NCBI GenBank assembly: GCA_964567485.1
Contig: CAZMMX010000009.1
Coordinates: 1 to 64,000 of the forward strand
Reading direction: 5' to 3'
Source: UBA1413 sp964567485
GTDB taxonomy: Bacteria > Bacteroidota > Bacteroidia > Bacteroidales > Prolixibacteraceae
DNA length: 64,000 bases
Part shown: piece after piece, positions 34,901 to 45,084 of the stretch
Numbering within the stretch: the stretch's first letter is position 1
How the letters are laid out: every line of letters starts with the position of its first letter
The notes under the pieces: model-generated
The model's database searches: none
Told to the model about the DNA's origin: nothing
Seen by the model: only the letters and a program-made list of their open reading frames with translations
Position numbers and translations under genes: made by a program

Positions 34901-37900
34901 ATGAAAAAAAACTTACGGAAAGGACGGGGGTTGCCTCTGTTCAGTAACAAATGGCTTAAAGTTATGAAACTGACCTTTTTCTTTATGTTTTTGGGCCTCA
35001 TGCAGCTTTCGGCAGGTGTTTACAGCCAAAACACCAAAATTTCACTTGATTTGAGGAATGCAAGGGTCATTGATATTCTGGAAGAGATTGAAGAGCAGAC
35101 CGAATTCAGGTTTGCCTACAGTTCGGAATATATTGACCTGAACCGCCGGGTATCGGTGATCGCCGAGAAAAAGAGCATTCATGAGACGCTGCATCAGATG
35201 TTTGATGAAGCGGGAGTGACCTTTACGGTAGCCGACAGGCAGATCCTGCTTTATCCGGGGAAAATGGTTTCTGAGACGGTATCGGGGCAGCAGCCAGTGG
35301 CGGTTTCCGGTAAGGTCACCGACTCACGGGGAGGGGCGCTTCCCGGGGTCACCGTGGTGATTCGCGGAACCACGACCGGGACCATTACCGACTTCGACGG
35401 CAATTTCACCCTGACAAATGTGCCCGATAACGGGATCCTGGTCTTCTCCTTCGTGGGGATGAAACCCCAGGAGATTCCCGTGGCCGGAAAATCGCTTTTC
35501 AATGTCACCCTTGAGGAGCTGATTTTCGGAGTCGACGAGGTGGTGGTTACCGCCCTCGGCATCAAAAGGGAAGAGAAAGCCCTGGGATATGCCGTTCAGG
35601 CAGTCTCGGGTGAAGGTCTCCAGACCGTCAAGGGGGTCGATATGGGGACTTCCCTCACCGGTAAGGTGGCTGGTCTGATGGTCAAAAACAGCACCGAATT
35701 CACCGCCGAACCCGACATCCAGATCCGCGGAGAGAACCCCCTGCTGGTCATCGACGGGGTGCCCTATGGCAATATGAAACTGAGGGATGTCCCCTCCGAT
35801 GATATCGAAAGCATCAGCATCCTCAAGGGAGCCACGGCATCGGCACTTTATGGATACCGGGGGGCCAGCGGAGCCATCATGGTCACCACCAAAATGGGAT
35901 CGGCAACCAAAGGGCTGTCGGTAACGCTGAACAGCGGGACCATGTTCGCCTCAGGCTACCTGGCCATTCCTGAAATGCAGTCCTCCTTCGGCCGCGTGGT
36001 CAACACGGGCACCAACACCTATGCCCGCTCGGGCGACGGCTCCTGGGGTGTTCCTCTCGACGGCAGAGAGGTGATCCAGTGGGATCCCATCTCCAAAAGC
36101 CTCAAACCCATGCCTTATCTGCCCATCGGAAAGGATAATTTCTCCAACTTCCTGGAACCCGGCTATGTCCTGAACAACAACGTCAACATGGTCCAGCAGG
36201 GCGAATTCGGCAGCTTCCGGGCTTCGGCGACCTGGGTGAAAAACAAGGGACAGTACCCCAATTCCATGTTCGACAAGATCACCTATGCCATCGGCGGTGA
36301 CATGAAGATCAACAAGTTCACCCTCTCCTCGAACATGTCGTTTAACAAACAGTTCTCTCCCAACAAGGGCTTTGGCGGTTATACCGGCTACGACCCCATG
36401 TACAATATGCTGGTGTGGGCAGCCCCTGACTACGATGTCCGCCAGTATAAGGACTACTGGCTGGTACCCAACGAAGTGCAGAACAACAGCTATACTGCCA
36501 CCAATAACAATCCCTATTTCGACCGTTACGAAAGAACGCATGGCATTAACCGCGATGTGTTTGCCGGTAATGTCAGCCTGAGCTATGACCTCACCTCCTG
36601 GCTGAAGGCCACCTTCCGCACCGGTTTCGACACCTACAGCGACCGCCAGGAGATCACCATTTCCAAGGGTTCCCTGCAGGGTGCCGGGAGTGCCCGGGTT
36701 ATTCAGAATGGCACCGAGGTTTGGGGAGAATCGCAGAAGGGCTCTTACAACATGGGACTGGGCCGCGGTTACAGCCTGAACAACGACCTGCTGATTTCCG
36801 GAAATAAGACCTTCGGAGATTTCACGGTCGACGGTTTCGCCGGGGGGACCCTCTATTTCCGTCAGGATGACGGCATGGAAGCCCGCACCCAGGGAGGACT
36901 CTCCATTCCTGCCTTTTACTCGCTGAAGGCTTCCATCAATCCCGTGGCTGTCGCCTCCAGTCTCTACCGGCAGCAGGTCAACAGCTTGTTCGGACGTCTC
37001 TCCCTCTCCTGGAATAACCTGGTCTTTGCCGAGGGAACCCTGCGTAACGACTGGAGTTCCACCCTTCCGGAATCGACACGCTCCTACCTCTATCCTTCCT
37101 TTTCGGGGAGTTTCATAGTTTCGGAACTCCTTCCTGAAATGGACTGGCTCTCGATATGGAAACTGCGCGGATCGTGGACCTCTTCCAAAACGCCGGCAGG
37201 CATTTATACCATCAATTCGGTATACTCGATCACCAACAACGCCTGGGGAACCCTGAGTTCGGCCACCTATCCCAGCACCATCCGCGGGGTCGATGTCCGT
37301 CCCGAATCCTCCTCAACTTTCGAAGTGGGTACCGCCCTCAACTTATATAAGAACAGGGCATCGCTCGACATCTCCTATTACAGCAAGAAGATGTTTGATT
37401 TCCTGCGTTCCACAGGAATCACCCCCGCTTCGGGTTTTTCAGCCAACTATATCAACATCGACGAGGAGATCACCCGCAGAGGGCTGGAAATCACCGCCAA
37501 CGGCACTCCTGTAAAGAGCAGGGAGTGGCAATGGGATATCTCCCTTAACTGGTCGAAATATGCCCGCTACTACACCAAGCTCGACTCTCTCTTCTCGGCC
37601 GACAAACCCTGGGTAGCCGAAGGCAAAAGGGTAGACCACTACATCCTCCGCGATTACCAGAAAGATCCTAAGGGAAATACCATTCACAACAACGGTTTGC
37701 CGCTCTATTCAGCGTATGACTCCATGTTCGGATATTCCGATCCCGACTGGATCTGGGGTGCCAACACCTCGGTCAGGTATAAAAACCTCACCTTTGCCCT
37801 GGCGGTCGACGGCCGCGTGGGGGGAATCGCCCAAACGACCACCGAAATGTACATGTGGAGGGCAGGGTCCCACCCCGCATCGGTCGTAGAAGCCAGGTAC

Positions 37901-38332
37901 CTCGATGCCAACAATCCCGGCACCAAGAACTATATCGGCCAGGGCGTGAAAGTCGTCTCCGGAGCAGCCACCTACGATACCTACGGTAACATCACCAGCG
38001 ACAACAGGGTGTATGCCCCCAACGACGTGGCAGCGACCTACAAGACTTATATCGAAGCTCTCCATAAGGGAACCGCCTGGGGTGGAGCCCCCTCTCCTGC
38101 CGATGCCTATAGCACGACCTTCTTCAAAATCAGGGAAATGTCCCTGACCTACGACCTTCCCTCGCAAATCGCCAGCCGCTTTGCCGCCAAGGGAGCCTCC
38201 ATCTCCGCCATCGGCCAGAACGTATTCCTCTGGGCTAAACAATTCAAGTATTCCGACCCCGACGGAGGCAGTGAGAATTTCAGCGACCCGTCGATACGTT
38301 ATCTCGGCTTTAACCTGAAAGTGACCTTCTGA
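34901..38332 (+). CDS. SusC/RagA-like TonB-dependent outer-membrane transporter with STN domain
   Basis: The protein of about 1143 residues imports oligosaccharides through the outer membrane, powered by TonB. A long N-terminal signal region is followed by an STN domain (about residues 45-115) that passes the signal to FecR. A carboxypeptidase-regulatory-like domain with GVTVVIRGTTTGTITDFDGNF comes next. The plug begins near VDEVVVTALGIKREEKALGY, and a beta-barrel ends in RYLGFNLKVTF. The presence of STN fits the ECF sigma/FecR pair upstream. ATG at 34901 is preferred to the in-frame TTG at 34877. SusD follows 108 bases downstream. Confidence 0.95.
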   Translation: MKKNLRKGRGLPLFSNKWLKVMKLTFFFMFLGLMQLSAGVYSQNTKISLDLRNARVIDILEEIEEQTEFRFAYSSEYIDLNRRVSVIAEKKSIHETLHQMFDEAGVTFTVADRQILLYPGKMVSETVSGQQPVAVSGKVTDSRGGALPGVTVVIRGTTTGTITDFDGNFTLTNVPDNGILVFSFVGMKPQEIPVAGKSLFNVTLEELIFGVDEVVVTALGIKREEKALGYAVQAVSGEGLQTVKGVDMGTSLTGKVAGLMVKNSTEFTAEPDIQIRGENPLLVIDGVPYGNMKLRDVPSDDIESISILKGATASALYGYRGASGAIMVTTKMGSATKGLSVTLNSGTMFASGYLAIPEMQSSFGRVVNTGTNTYARSGDGSWGVPLDGREVIQWDPISKSLKPMPYLPIGKDNFSNFLEPGYVLNNNVNMVQQGEFGSFRASATWVKNKGQYPNSMFDKITYAIGGDMKINKFTLSSNMSFNKQFSPNKGFGGYTGYDPMYNMLVWAAPDYDVRQYKDYWLVPNEVQNNSYTATNNNPYFDRYERTHGINRDVFAGNVSLSYDLTSWLKATFRTGFDTYSDRQEITISKGSLQGAGSARVIQNGTEVWGESQKGSYNMGLGRGYSLNNDLLISGNKTFGDFTVDGFAGGTLYFRQDDGMEARTQGGLSIPAFYSLKASINPVAVASSLYRQQVNSLFGRLSLSWNNLVFAEGTLRNDWSSTLPESTRSYLYPSFSGSFIVSELLPEMDWLSIWKLRGSWTSSKTPAGIYTINSVYSITNNAWGTLSSATYPSTIRGVDVRPESSSTFEVGTALNLYKNRASLDISYYSKKMFDFLRSTGITPASGFSANYINIDEEITRRGLEITANGTPVKSREWQWDISLNWSKYARYYTKLDSLFSADKPWVAEGKRVDHYILRDYQKDPKGNTIHNNGLPLYSAYDSMFGYSDPDWIWGANTSVRYKNLTFALAVDGRVGGIAQTTTEMYMWRAGSHPASVVEARYLDANNPGTKNYIGQGVKVVSGAATYDTYGNITSDNRVYAPNDVAATYKTYIEALHKGTAWGGAPSPADAYSTTFFKIREMSLTYDLPSQIASRFAAKGASISAIGQNVFLWAKQFKYSDPDGGSENFSDPSIRYLGFNLKVTF

Positions 38333-38352
38333 GGATCCACTTCCGTTTTATC

Positions 38353-38368
38353 CCGGAACCATTTCCGG
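38353..38368 (+). other. small hairpin between susC and susD
   Basis: A perfect 6-bp stem CCGGAA/TTCCGG closes a CCAT loop in the susC-susD spacer, without a T tract. It may affect relative expression of the two genes; function is unproven. Confidence 0.35.
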
Positions 38369-38440
38369 AATGAAAACAGTTAAAGCCTTAATAATGAAAT
38401 CGATTGTAGAAATTAAGATAAATAAAAAAACATCAGGAAT

Positions 38441-39964
38441 ATGAAAAAATTAAAAATAGTACTCGGATTATTTCTCATCATCTCGCTTCTGTCAGGATGC
38501 GATAACTTTGAGGATATCAACACCAACCCGGATACCACCACGCAGGTCAGCGCTTCCATGTTATGCACCAATGTTATTTTACAGGTCACCAGGTTCAGTG
38601 GCAGGGATGCCAAGGTTCTGGTCGCTGAAAATGCCCTACCCAAATATGTGGGGTATGCCAACGAAGGACAAATGGGCGAACAGTACAACAAAATCGGAGA
38701 AAGCAGTTTGGGGGGAATGACCATGCTCCCCAACCTCGACAAGATGCTGGAATATGCCCAGGGAAGCGTGATGGAAGACTCCTACAAGGGAGTGGCCAGT
38801 TTTGCCAGAGCATACCTGTTCTTCAGGCTCACCATGGAAATGGGAGACATCCCCTACAGCGAAACCAACCAGGGAGCCGAAGGTCTTTACCGTCCCGGGT
38901 ATGATACCCAGGAGGAGGTCTTCAAAGGGGTCCTCGATGAGCTGAAAGAGGCCGACCAGTATTTTGCCGTTGGACAGACCTTTACCGGGGATCCCACCCC
39001 TTATAACGGAGATCCCGCCAAATGGAGAAGGGCCGTCAACGCTTTCTCGCTGAAGGTACTGATGACGCTCAGCAAAAAAGAGAGCGTGGCTTCCCTCGAC
39101 ATCAAAAACCGGTTTGCCGCCATCGTGGCATCCGGACAGCTTCTGGAAGCCAACACCGGGTTCCTGGGATTGAACTACTCCACACAAAACAAGCATCCGC
39201 TGTCGGGAACCAATGACCTCTTCACCAGCCGTACGGTCATCAGCTCCCTTTTAATCGACAACCTGAAAAACCTGAACGACCGCAGGATGTATTATTTCGC
39301 CGAGCCTGCAGGGGCGCAAATTGCTGCCGGAAAAACCGACGACGACCCCGAAGCCTTTGTCGGACTCGATGTCTCGATCGATTATGCCACTATGAATGCC
39401 GGTCACAGCGCTAACCTCTATTCTCTTCTCAACAAGAGGTACCTCACCGAAGAAGCCACAGAACCACGCATGGTGATGACCTATGCCGAGCAACAGCTGA
39501 TTCTGGCCGAAGCCCGGATCAAGGGATGGATTTCCACGGGAAATGCCAAGGATTATTATGAGTCGGGGGTGAAAGCAGCCCTGGCCGCCGTGGGAGCCAC
39601 CAAGGCCTCCTATGCCCACGGCAAGCCCATCGACCAGGCTTACATCAACGACTACTTCACCGGAGAAGCCGCCTTTAAGGCCACCACGGAAGAGCAGCTG
39701 AAACAGATATGGATGCAGCGCTACCTCCTCCAGTTCATGCAGGATGCCCAATCGAGCTACTTCGAATACCGGCGCCATGGCTTTCCCGTGTTCCCCATCA
39801 ACCCGGCGACAAGCTTGAATGAAAACAACAAAAACGGGTTGCCCATGCGGTGGCTCTATCCCTCCTCCGAAACCAACTATAACCGTGAAAACCTCGAAGA
39901 GGCCCTTCAACGGCAATACGACGGTTATGACGAGATCAACAAAATCATGTGGCTATTGAAATAG
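38441..39964 (+). CDS. SusD/RagB-like surface glycan-binding lipoprotein
   Basis: The 507-residue lipoprotein pairs with SusC and captures the glycan at the cell surface. The signal peptide ends in the lipobox LLSGCDNF. The early NTNPDTTTQV and the sequence YPSSETNYNRENLEEALQRQ at the C-terminus are typical of the SusD-like-2 family, and the helical core has the usual tetratricopeptide-like pattern. It follows susC and ends at a strong intrinsic terminator, so the susCD unit closes here. No binding-specificity residues can be identified with confidence. Confidence 0.93.
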   Translation: MKKLKIVLGLFLIISLLSGCDNFEDINTNPDTTTQVSASMLCTNVILQVTRFSGRDAKVLVAENALPKYVGYANEGQMGEQYNKIGESSLGGMTMLPNLDKMLEYAQGSVMEDSYKGVASFARAYLFFRLTMEMGDIPYSETNQGAEGLYRPGYDTQEEVFKGVLDELKEADQYFAVGQTFTGDPTPYNGDPAKWRRAVNAFSLKVLMTLSKKESVASLDIKNRFAAIVASGQLLEANTGFLGLNYSTQNKHPLSGTNDLFTSRTVISSLLIDNLKNLNDRRMYYFAEPAGAQIAAGKTDDDPEAFVGLDVSIDYATMNAGHSANLYSLLNKRYLTEEATEPRMVMTYAEQQLILAEARIKGWISTGNAKDYYESGVKAALAAVGATKASYAHGKPIDQAYINDYFTGEAAFKATTEEQLKQIWMQRYLLQFMQDAQSSYFEYRRHGFPVFPINPATSLNENNKNGLPMRWLYPSSETNYNRENLEEALQRQYDGYDEINKIMWLLK

Positions 39965-39984
39965 TCTTAAGTCCCGTATATCTC

Positions 39985-40022
39985 AGGGGTCCCGGAATAA
40001 ACACCGGGGCCCCTCTTTTTTT
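39985..40022 (+). terminator. intrinsic terminator after susD
   Basis: An 11-bp stem (AGGGGTCCCGG with CCGGGGCCCCT, one T-G pair) closes an 8-base loop and is followed by C and seven T residues. It should end the susCD transcript. Confidence 0.9.
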
Positions 40023-40129
40023 GGGCTTTTATAGGAGCCGTCACGAGGTTACAGGCTTTTCCCAGGGGACATACCATCATTTTGCTTTCTGGGGATGGGG
40101 GTCTCCCTGAATTTTTCTAGATTTGGAAT

Positions 40130-40960
40130 ATGATCAAAATACGCACAGGAGCATCAGGGAGCGCCACCACCCCCTTCGGTGTGGTGGCGCTGTTTGCCGC
40201 AGCCATGGGCTTTCTCGAAGCCATCGTGGTGGTCTACCTGCGTGCCATTTATTACCCTGATGGTTTCACCTTTCCCTTGGCGCCGATGACGCCTGACATC
40301 TTCAGGGCCGAACTGGTCAGGGAGGTGGCCACCCTGGTGATGCTGGGAGCAGTGGCCCGGCTGGCCGGCAGAAACCACCTTCAGCGCCTCGGGGCTTTTC
40401 TCTTTGCCTTTGCCGTTTGGGATATCCTCTATTATGCAGCCCTGAAGATCTTCCTGGGCTGGCCCGACTCCCTGCTCACCCCAGACATCCTTTTTCTGAT
40501 TCCCGTTACCTGGGTGGGCCCCGTACTCGCACCGCTCATCAACTCCCTGACCATGATCACCATGGCATGGCTCTGGCATACCCTCGACAGGCGCCATCCC
40601 CCGCTGACCCTCCGCCCTGCCGAATGGCTGCTCACTGTGTCGGGAGCCCTTCTCATCCTATACACCTATATCCGCGATTATACGCTGCTGATCCTGCGAA
40701 ACAGGGTCCCCGGCGCCACAGGCATCACCGAAGGGGCAGAACAACTTATACCAGCCCTCAGCCACTTCTTCCCCGGTCCGTTCCTCTGGGCACTCTTCAT
40801 CGCCAGCGAACTCCTCATCCTCACCGCCATGGCCCTGACCTGGAGGAGATTCTCCCGCAAACAGACAATCATTAGTAAAAACAAGAAGGCCTTCGCCCCC
40901 CGGAATACGCCCCGGCGCATCCTGACTTCTGTGAAAACCGATAACCATAACCTAATTTAA
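40130..40960 (+). CDS. polytopic membrane protein of unknown function
   Basis: The 276-residue protein has about seven hydrophobic helices with conserved-looking short stretches: FLEAIVVVYLRAIYYP early, LVREVATLVMLGAVARLAG, VWDILYYAALKIFLGWP and VTWVGPVLAPLIN. I do not recognise an enzyme motif. Similar small membrane proteins occur near metallophosphatases, and the next gene starts only 6 bases after its stop. A TAGATTTG element sits just before the ATG, so close that the true start may be a little further downstream. The product may be an integral membrane partner of the nucleotidase-like protein, but this is inference from position. Confidence 0.65.
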   Translation: MIKIRTGASGSATTPFGVVALFAAAMGFLEAIVVVYLRAIYYPDGFTFPLAPMTPDIFRAELVREVATLVMLGAVARLAGRNHLQRLGAFLFAFAVWDILYYAALKIFLGWPDSLLTPDILFLIPVTWVGPVLAPLINSLTMITMAWLWHTLDRRHPPLTLRPAEWLLTVSGALLILYTYIRDYTLLILRNRVPGATGITEGAEQLIPALSHFFPGPFLWALFIASELLILTAMALTWRRFSRKQTIISKNKKAFAPRNTPRRILTSVKTDNHNLI

Positions 40961-40966
40961 ACCCGA

Positions 40967-42862
40967 TTGATGCCCATAACAACCACCCCACCCATGCGAG
41001 TGCATGATCAACGGCCTCGTCCCTTCCCGGAAATCCTTTATTCTTCAACCATGACGGGAATCCGTAATATCATCACCATCGCAAAAATCCGTCATCGATT
41101 CACCATTTCGGAAACAGGACCCTCCCTGACCCCCGGAGTAATCCGTCGTCCCCTGACCCTAGTGATGACCCTGCTGCTGGCCCTGCTGCCCATTCTTTGT
41201 GCACAGGGGCAGGAGGTCAAAATCGTGGTGGCCGCCACCTCCGATGTCCACGGATCCCTGTTCCCTTATGATTATGAAGAGGACCGCCCCGGTGGAGGCT
41301 CCCTGGCGGGGGTGCACCATCTGACCGATTCACTGCGCCATAGCGGTGCCGCACTGCTATTGCTCGAAAACGGCGACCTGCTGCAGGGCACCCCCGTGGC
41401 CTATTATGCCAATTTCGTACAGCAAAAAAGACGCAACCTCTTTCCGCGGGTGCTGAACACGATGAAATACGATGCCGCCAACGTGGGAAACCACGACATC
41501 GAAGCCGGTCCTGCAGTTTACTCCCGGGTCACAAAAGAACTGCGGGCCCCCTTTCTGGGGGCGAATATCCTCAGCGACAAAACAGGAGAACCCCATTTCA
41601 GACCCTACACGGTGATCAGAAGACAAGGGATTACCATTGCCGTACTGGGAATGACCACCCCGTCGATTCCGGAATGGCTTCCCCCGCAGTTGTGGCAAGG
41701 GCTCTCCTTTGCCGACATGCTCCCCGAAGCCCGAAAATGGGTGGAGATCATCAAAGAAAACGAGAACCCCGACATCATTGTCGGATTATTCCATACGGGG
41801 TATGGCACGGGAGAACCCGAAATCAAGCCACAGGAGAATGCCGGGCGCTCCCTGATTGAAACAATACCGGGGTTTGACCTGGTGATCCTCGGCCATGACC
41901 ACCGCAGACGAAATGAATGGTTCACCCGCAGCGACAGCAGCAGGGTCCTGATCCTCAATCCCGGTAACGGGGCCACCCACCTGGCTGTGGCGCAATTCTC
42001 CCTGGTGAAGGGTGACGGGGGAAAACCCCGGATTGTGGCAGCAGAAGGAGCGTTGCTGAAGGTTCCCGAAAATCCCGCCCATAACCGGGTCACCCGGCGT
42101 TTCCGCAAAGAGCATCAGGCCATCAGGGAATTCTCCAACCGCAGGGTGGGAACCCTGGAACACCCCCTGACAGGCGCCGAAGCCCTCTTCGGAAACTCCC
42201 CGTTTCTCGACCTGATCCACCACATTCAACTCGAAGCCACCGGTGCCGACCTCTCCCTGGCGGCCCCCCTCTCCATCGCCGGAACCATCCCCGCCGGTGA
42301 CCTCCACGTCAGAGACCTTTTCCGCATCTACCGCTTTGAAAACTTCCTCTATACCATGCAGCTGACAGGCCTGGAAATCAAAAACCACCTGGAATACTCC
42401 TACGGGTTGTGGATGAACACCATGACTTGCCCTGAGGATAACCTGTTACTTTACCGGGAGGATGGGGCTAACTCCTCCCGGCTGGCTAACCCCTACTACA
42501 ATTTTGATTCGGCAGCCGGCATCCGCTATACCGTCGACGTTAGCCGGCCCCCCGGGGAACGAATCACCATCACCGGGTTTGAAAACGGAGCCCCCTTTGA
42601 CCTCGGGCAGAGTTACCACGTGGCCGTCAACTCATACAGGGGCAGCGGCGGCGGCGGACACCTCACCGCAGGCGCCGGCATCCCCCGCGAAAAACTGGCA
42701 GACAGAATCCTCACCACCACACCCCGGGAACTGCGCTCTATCATGATCAGCCATTTCGAAAAACTCGGCACCATCACCCCGAAAGCCGGCGACAACTGGC
42801 AGATCATCCCTACCTCATGGGCACAGGAAGCCATCACCAGGGAAAAACCCCTCTTTCACTGA
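40967..42862 (+). CDS. 5'-nucleotidase/UshA-like metallophosphoesterase
   Basis: The protein has the two-domain UshA design. The N-terminal metallophosphatase domain has the metal ligands in TSDVHGSLFP, NGDLLQGTP, NVGNHDIEAG and GLFHTGYG, ending with LGHDHRRRN. The C-terminal 5'-nucleotidase domain has GNSPFLDLIHH and RDLFRIYRFENFLYTMQL. It should release phosphate from nucleotides or other phosphoesters in the periplasm. The first 60 residues of the long frame (start 40967) are low-complexity and unlike a signal peptide. The clear signal sequence begins about at 41165 (MTLLLALLPILCAQG), so translation may start near there. It follows the membrane protein by 6 bases. Confidence 0.82.
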   Translation: MMPITTTPPMRVHDQRPRPFPEILYSSTMTGIRNIITIAKIRHRFTISETGPSLTPGVIRRPLTLVMTLLLALLPILCAQGQEVKIVVAATSDVHGSLFPYDYEEDRPGGGSLAGVHHLTDSLRHSGAALLLLENGDLLQGTPVAYYANFVQQKRRNLFPRVLNTMKYDAANVGNHDIEAGPAVYSRVTKELRAPFLGANILSDKTGEPHFRPYTVIRRQGITIAVLGMTTPSIPEWLPPQLWQGLSFADMLPEARKWVEIIKENENPDIIVGLFHTGYGTGEPEIKPQENAGRSLIETIPGFDLVILGHDHRRRNEWFTRSDSSRVLILNPGNGATHLAVAQFSLVKGDGGKPRIVAAEGALLKVPENPAHNRVTRRFRKEHQAIREFSNRRVGTLEHPLTGAEALFGNSPFLDLIHHIQLEATGADLSLAAPLSIAGTIPAGDLHVRDLFRIYRFENFLYTMQLTGLEIKNHLEYSYGLWMNTMTCPEDNLLLYREDGANSSRLANPYYNFDSAAGIRYTVDVSRPPGERITITGFENGAPFDLGQSYHVAVNSYRGSGGGGHLTAGAGIPREKLADRILTTTPRELRSIMISHFEKLGTITPKAGDNWQIIPTSWAQEAITREKPLFH

Positions 42863-42915
42863 AAACGGAAATTATGATATATTTACTGCGCTAAGCCAAA
42901 ACTATAGTGAACAAT

Positions 42916-45084
42916 ATGAAATTCCTTCCTGCAGCCCTGGTCTCCCTGCTTCTTTTAGTTTCCGGACTGGTGTCCGGCCAGAAAAAAGAGAGGCCCCTTC
43001 CCGAATTGCATAATAAGGATTTTGTTTACCATGCCCGGAAAATGGACTCCGTGATCCGCATTGACGGGGTGACCGATGATGCTGACTGGCAGGTGGCTCA
43101 GAAAGCCACCGACTTCTGCCTGGTCCTTCCGGTCGATACAGGGACGGCGGGACAGCCCTCGGAAGTGATGCTGACTTACGACGACAAGGCTTTTTACATG
43201 GCCATCATCTTTTACGACACCATTCCCGGAAAGCGCATTTCGGAATCCTTCCGCAGGGATTTCAACTTCGGAACCAACGACAATTTTCTCTCCTTTTTCG
43301 ATACCTTTCTGGACCAGACCAATGGTTTCTCCTTTGGGGTGTCGGCATCGGGGGCGGTGTGGGACGGGATGATGCACAGCGGGTCGACCATGAACCTCGA
43401 CTGGGATACCAAGTGGGAGTCAAAAACCAGACACTATGCCGACCGGTGGGTCACCGAGATGAGGATTCCCTTCAAATCGGTGCGTTATCCCCGTGACAGC
43501 CGGCAATGGCTGGTCAATTTCGGCCGTCTTGACCTGAAGAGCAATGAAAAATCATCGTGGGCTCCTGTGCCGCGGCAGTTTCCCACGGCCTCGCTGGCCT
43601 ACACAGGAGTGCTCGACTTTGAGGAGACCCTGCCGCGCCCCCGTCCGGCCATCTCGGTCATCCCTTACCTCTTTGCCAATTTCCACGAAGACAGGGAGGC
43701 CGGCACCTCCGCGCAACTCAGGGGTGATGCAGGATTCGACGCCAAACTGGGCCTCTCCTCCTCCCTGAACCTCGACCTCACCTACAATCCCGATTTTGCC
43801 CAGGTGGAAGTGGACCGGCAACAGATGAACATCGACCGGTTCGAACTCTTCTTCCCTGAAAAGAGACAGTTCTTCCTGGAAAACAGCGATCTCTTTTCAG
43901 GATTCGGCTTTAATACCGTCACCCCTTTCTTTTCACGGAGGATAGGCCTCGACGCCCCGGTGCTGGCAGGGGCCCGTCTGAGCGGGAAAATAGGCAACAA
44001 CACCCGCATCGGCGTGATGAACATGACCACCGAAAAAACAGACGAACACCTCGCCCGTAATTTTACCGTGGCCTCTCTTCAGAAAAAGGTCTTCGCCCGC
44101 TCCAACATCGGCTTCATTTTCATTAACAAGGAATACCTGCAGCAACCCGACACCTCGGAACGCTTCAACAGGGTGGCCGGTGCCGACTTCAACCTTGCGG
44201 GACGCAGCAACTTCTGGACCGGCAAATTTTTCTACCACCGCTCCTTCCAGCCCGGGAACCCCGGAAAACAGCACTCGCAGGGCGCTACCCTGGCTTACAA
44301 CAGCAAACATCTGAGCCTGCGCATGTCACAAACCAGCGTGGGAGAGAATTTCCTGGCAGAAACGGGATACATCCGCCGCCGGGGATATAACTTCCTGGGG
44401 CCCGACCTGGCGCTTATTTTCGTTCCCAACAAAAAAGTGGTCTCCCACGGCCCCTTCGCCAATATCGAGAACTACTACGATGCGGGCTACTCCCTCCTCG
44501 ACCACCTCTGGAAATTCGGCTATAAAATGGAGTTCAGCAATACCGTCACCCTGCAGGCCGGCATCTACGACAACTATATCCTTCTGGGCGAAGATTTTGA
44601 CCCCACCCATGTGAGTACTTCGGCACTTCCCGCAGGCAGCGACTACCGCTTCCTCTATGGTTTTGCCGAAATGACTTCCGACAGCCGCAATCTCCTCAAG
44701 GGCAACCTGAAAGGTGGCGCCGGTGAGTTTTACAACGGCCACATGAACTATTTCGACGGAACCCTCAGCTACCGCTTTCCCCCCTACGCCAGCATCGCCC
44801 TGAATGTCGCCTGGAACGACCTCCGCCTGCCGGAACCCTTCCAAAGGGAACACTTCTGGCTTATCGCCCCGAAACTGGACCTTACCTTCACCGATAAACT
44901 CTTCCTCTCCACCTTTGTACAATACAATGAACAGATCGACAACCTCAACCTGAACATGCGCTTCCAATGGAGATACCAGCCGGTGTCTGACCTCTTTATC
45001 GTCTATACCGACAATTACTTCCCCGACAGTTGGAACCAGCGTAACCGCGCCCTGGTCCTCAAACTTACCTACTGGCTTAACTAA
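42916..45084 (+). CDS. CBM9-like/DUF5916 outer-membrane protein
   Basis: The protein of about 722 residues has a Sec signal peptide (MKFLPAALVSLLLLVSGLVSGQ). A carbohydrate-binding domain of the CBM9 type follows (about residues 35-220, with IRIDGVTDDADWQVAQK as the typical beginning). A DUF5916 domain with many amphipathic beta strands extends to the end, suggestive of an outer-membrane barrel. The CBM9 part binds sugar ends and the barrel may anchor it; the function of DUF5916 is unknown. ATG at 42916 is chosen over GTG at 42907. It is in the middle of the carbohydrate locus, and the TATATTTA element upstream is a near match for the promoter consensus. Confidence 0.85.
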   Translation: MKFLPAALVSLLLLVSGLVSGQKKERPLPELHNKDFVYHARKMDSVIRIDGVTDDADWQVAQKATDFCLVLPVDTGTAGQPSEVMLTYDDKAFYMAIIFYDTIPGKRISESFRRDFNFGTNDNFLSFFDTFLDQTNGFSFGVSASGAVWDGMMHSGSTMNLDWDTKWESKTRHYADRWVTEMRIPFKSVRYPRDSRQWLVNFGRLDLKSNEKSSWAPVPRQFPTASLAYTGVLDFEETLPRPRPAISVIPYLFANFHEDREAGTSAQLRGDAGFDAKLGLSSSLNLDLTYNPDFAQVEVDRQQMNIDRFELFFPEKRQFFLENSDLFSGFGFNTVTPFFSRRIGLDAPVLAGARLSGKIGNNTRIGVMNMTTEKTDEHLARNFTVASLQKKVFARSNIGFIFINKEYLQQPDTSERFNRVAGADFNLAGRSNFWTGKFFYHRSFQPGNPGKQHSQGATLAYNSKHLSLRMSQTSVGENFLAETGYIRRRGYNFLGPDLALIFVPNKKVVSHGPFANIENYYDAGYSLLDHLWKFGYKMEFSNTVTLQAGIYDNYILLGEDFDPTHVSTSALPAGSDYRFLYGFAEMTSDSRNLLKGNLKGGAGEFYNGHMNYFDGTLSYRFPPYASIALNVAWNDLRLPEPFQREHFWLIAPKLDLTFTDKLFLSTFVQYNEQIDNLNLNMRFQWRYQPVSDLFIVYTDNYFPDSWNQRNRALVLKLTYWLN

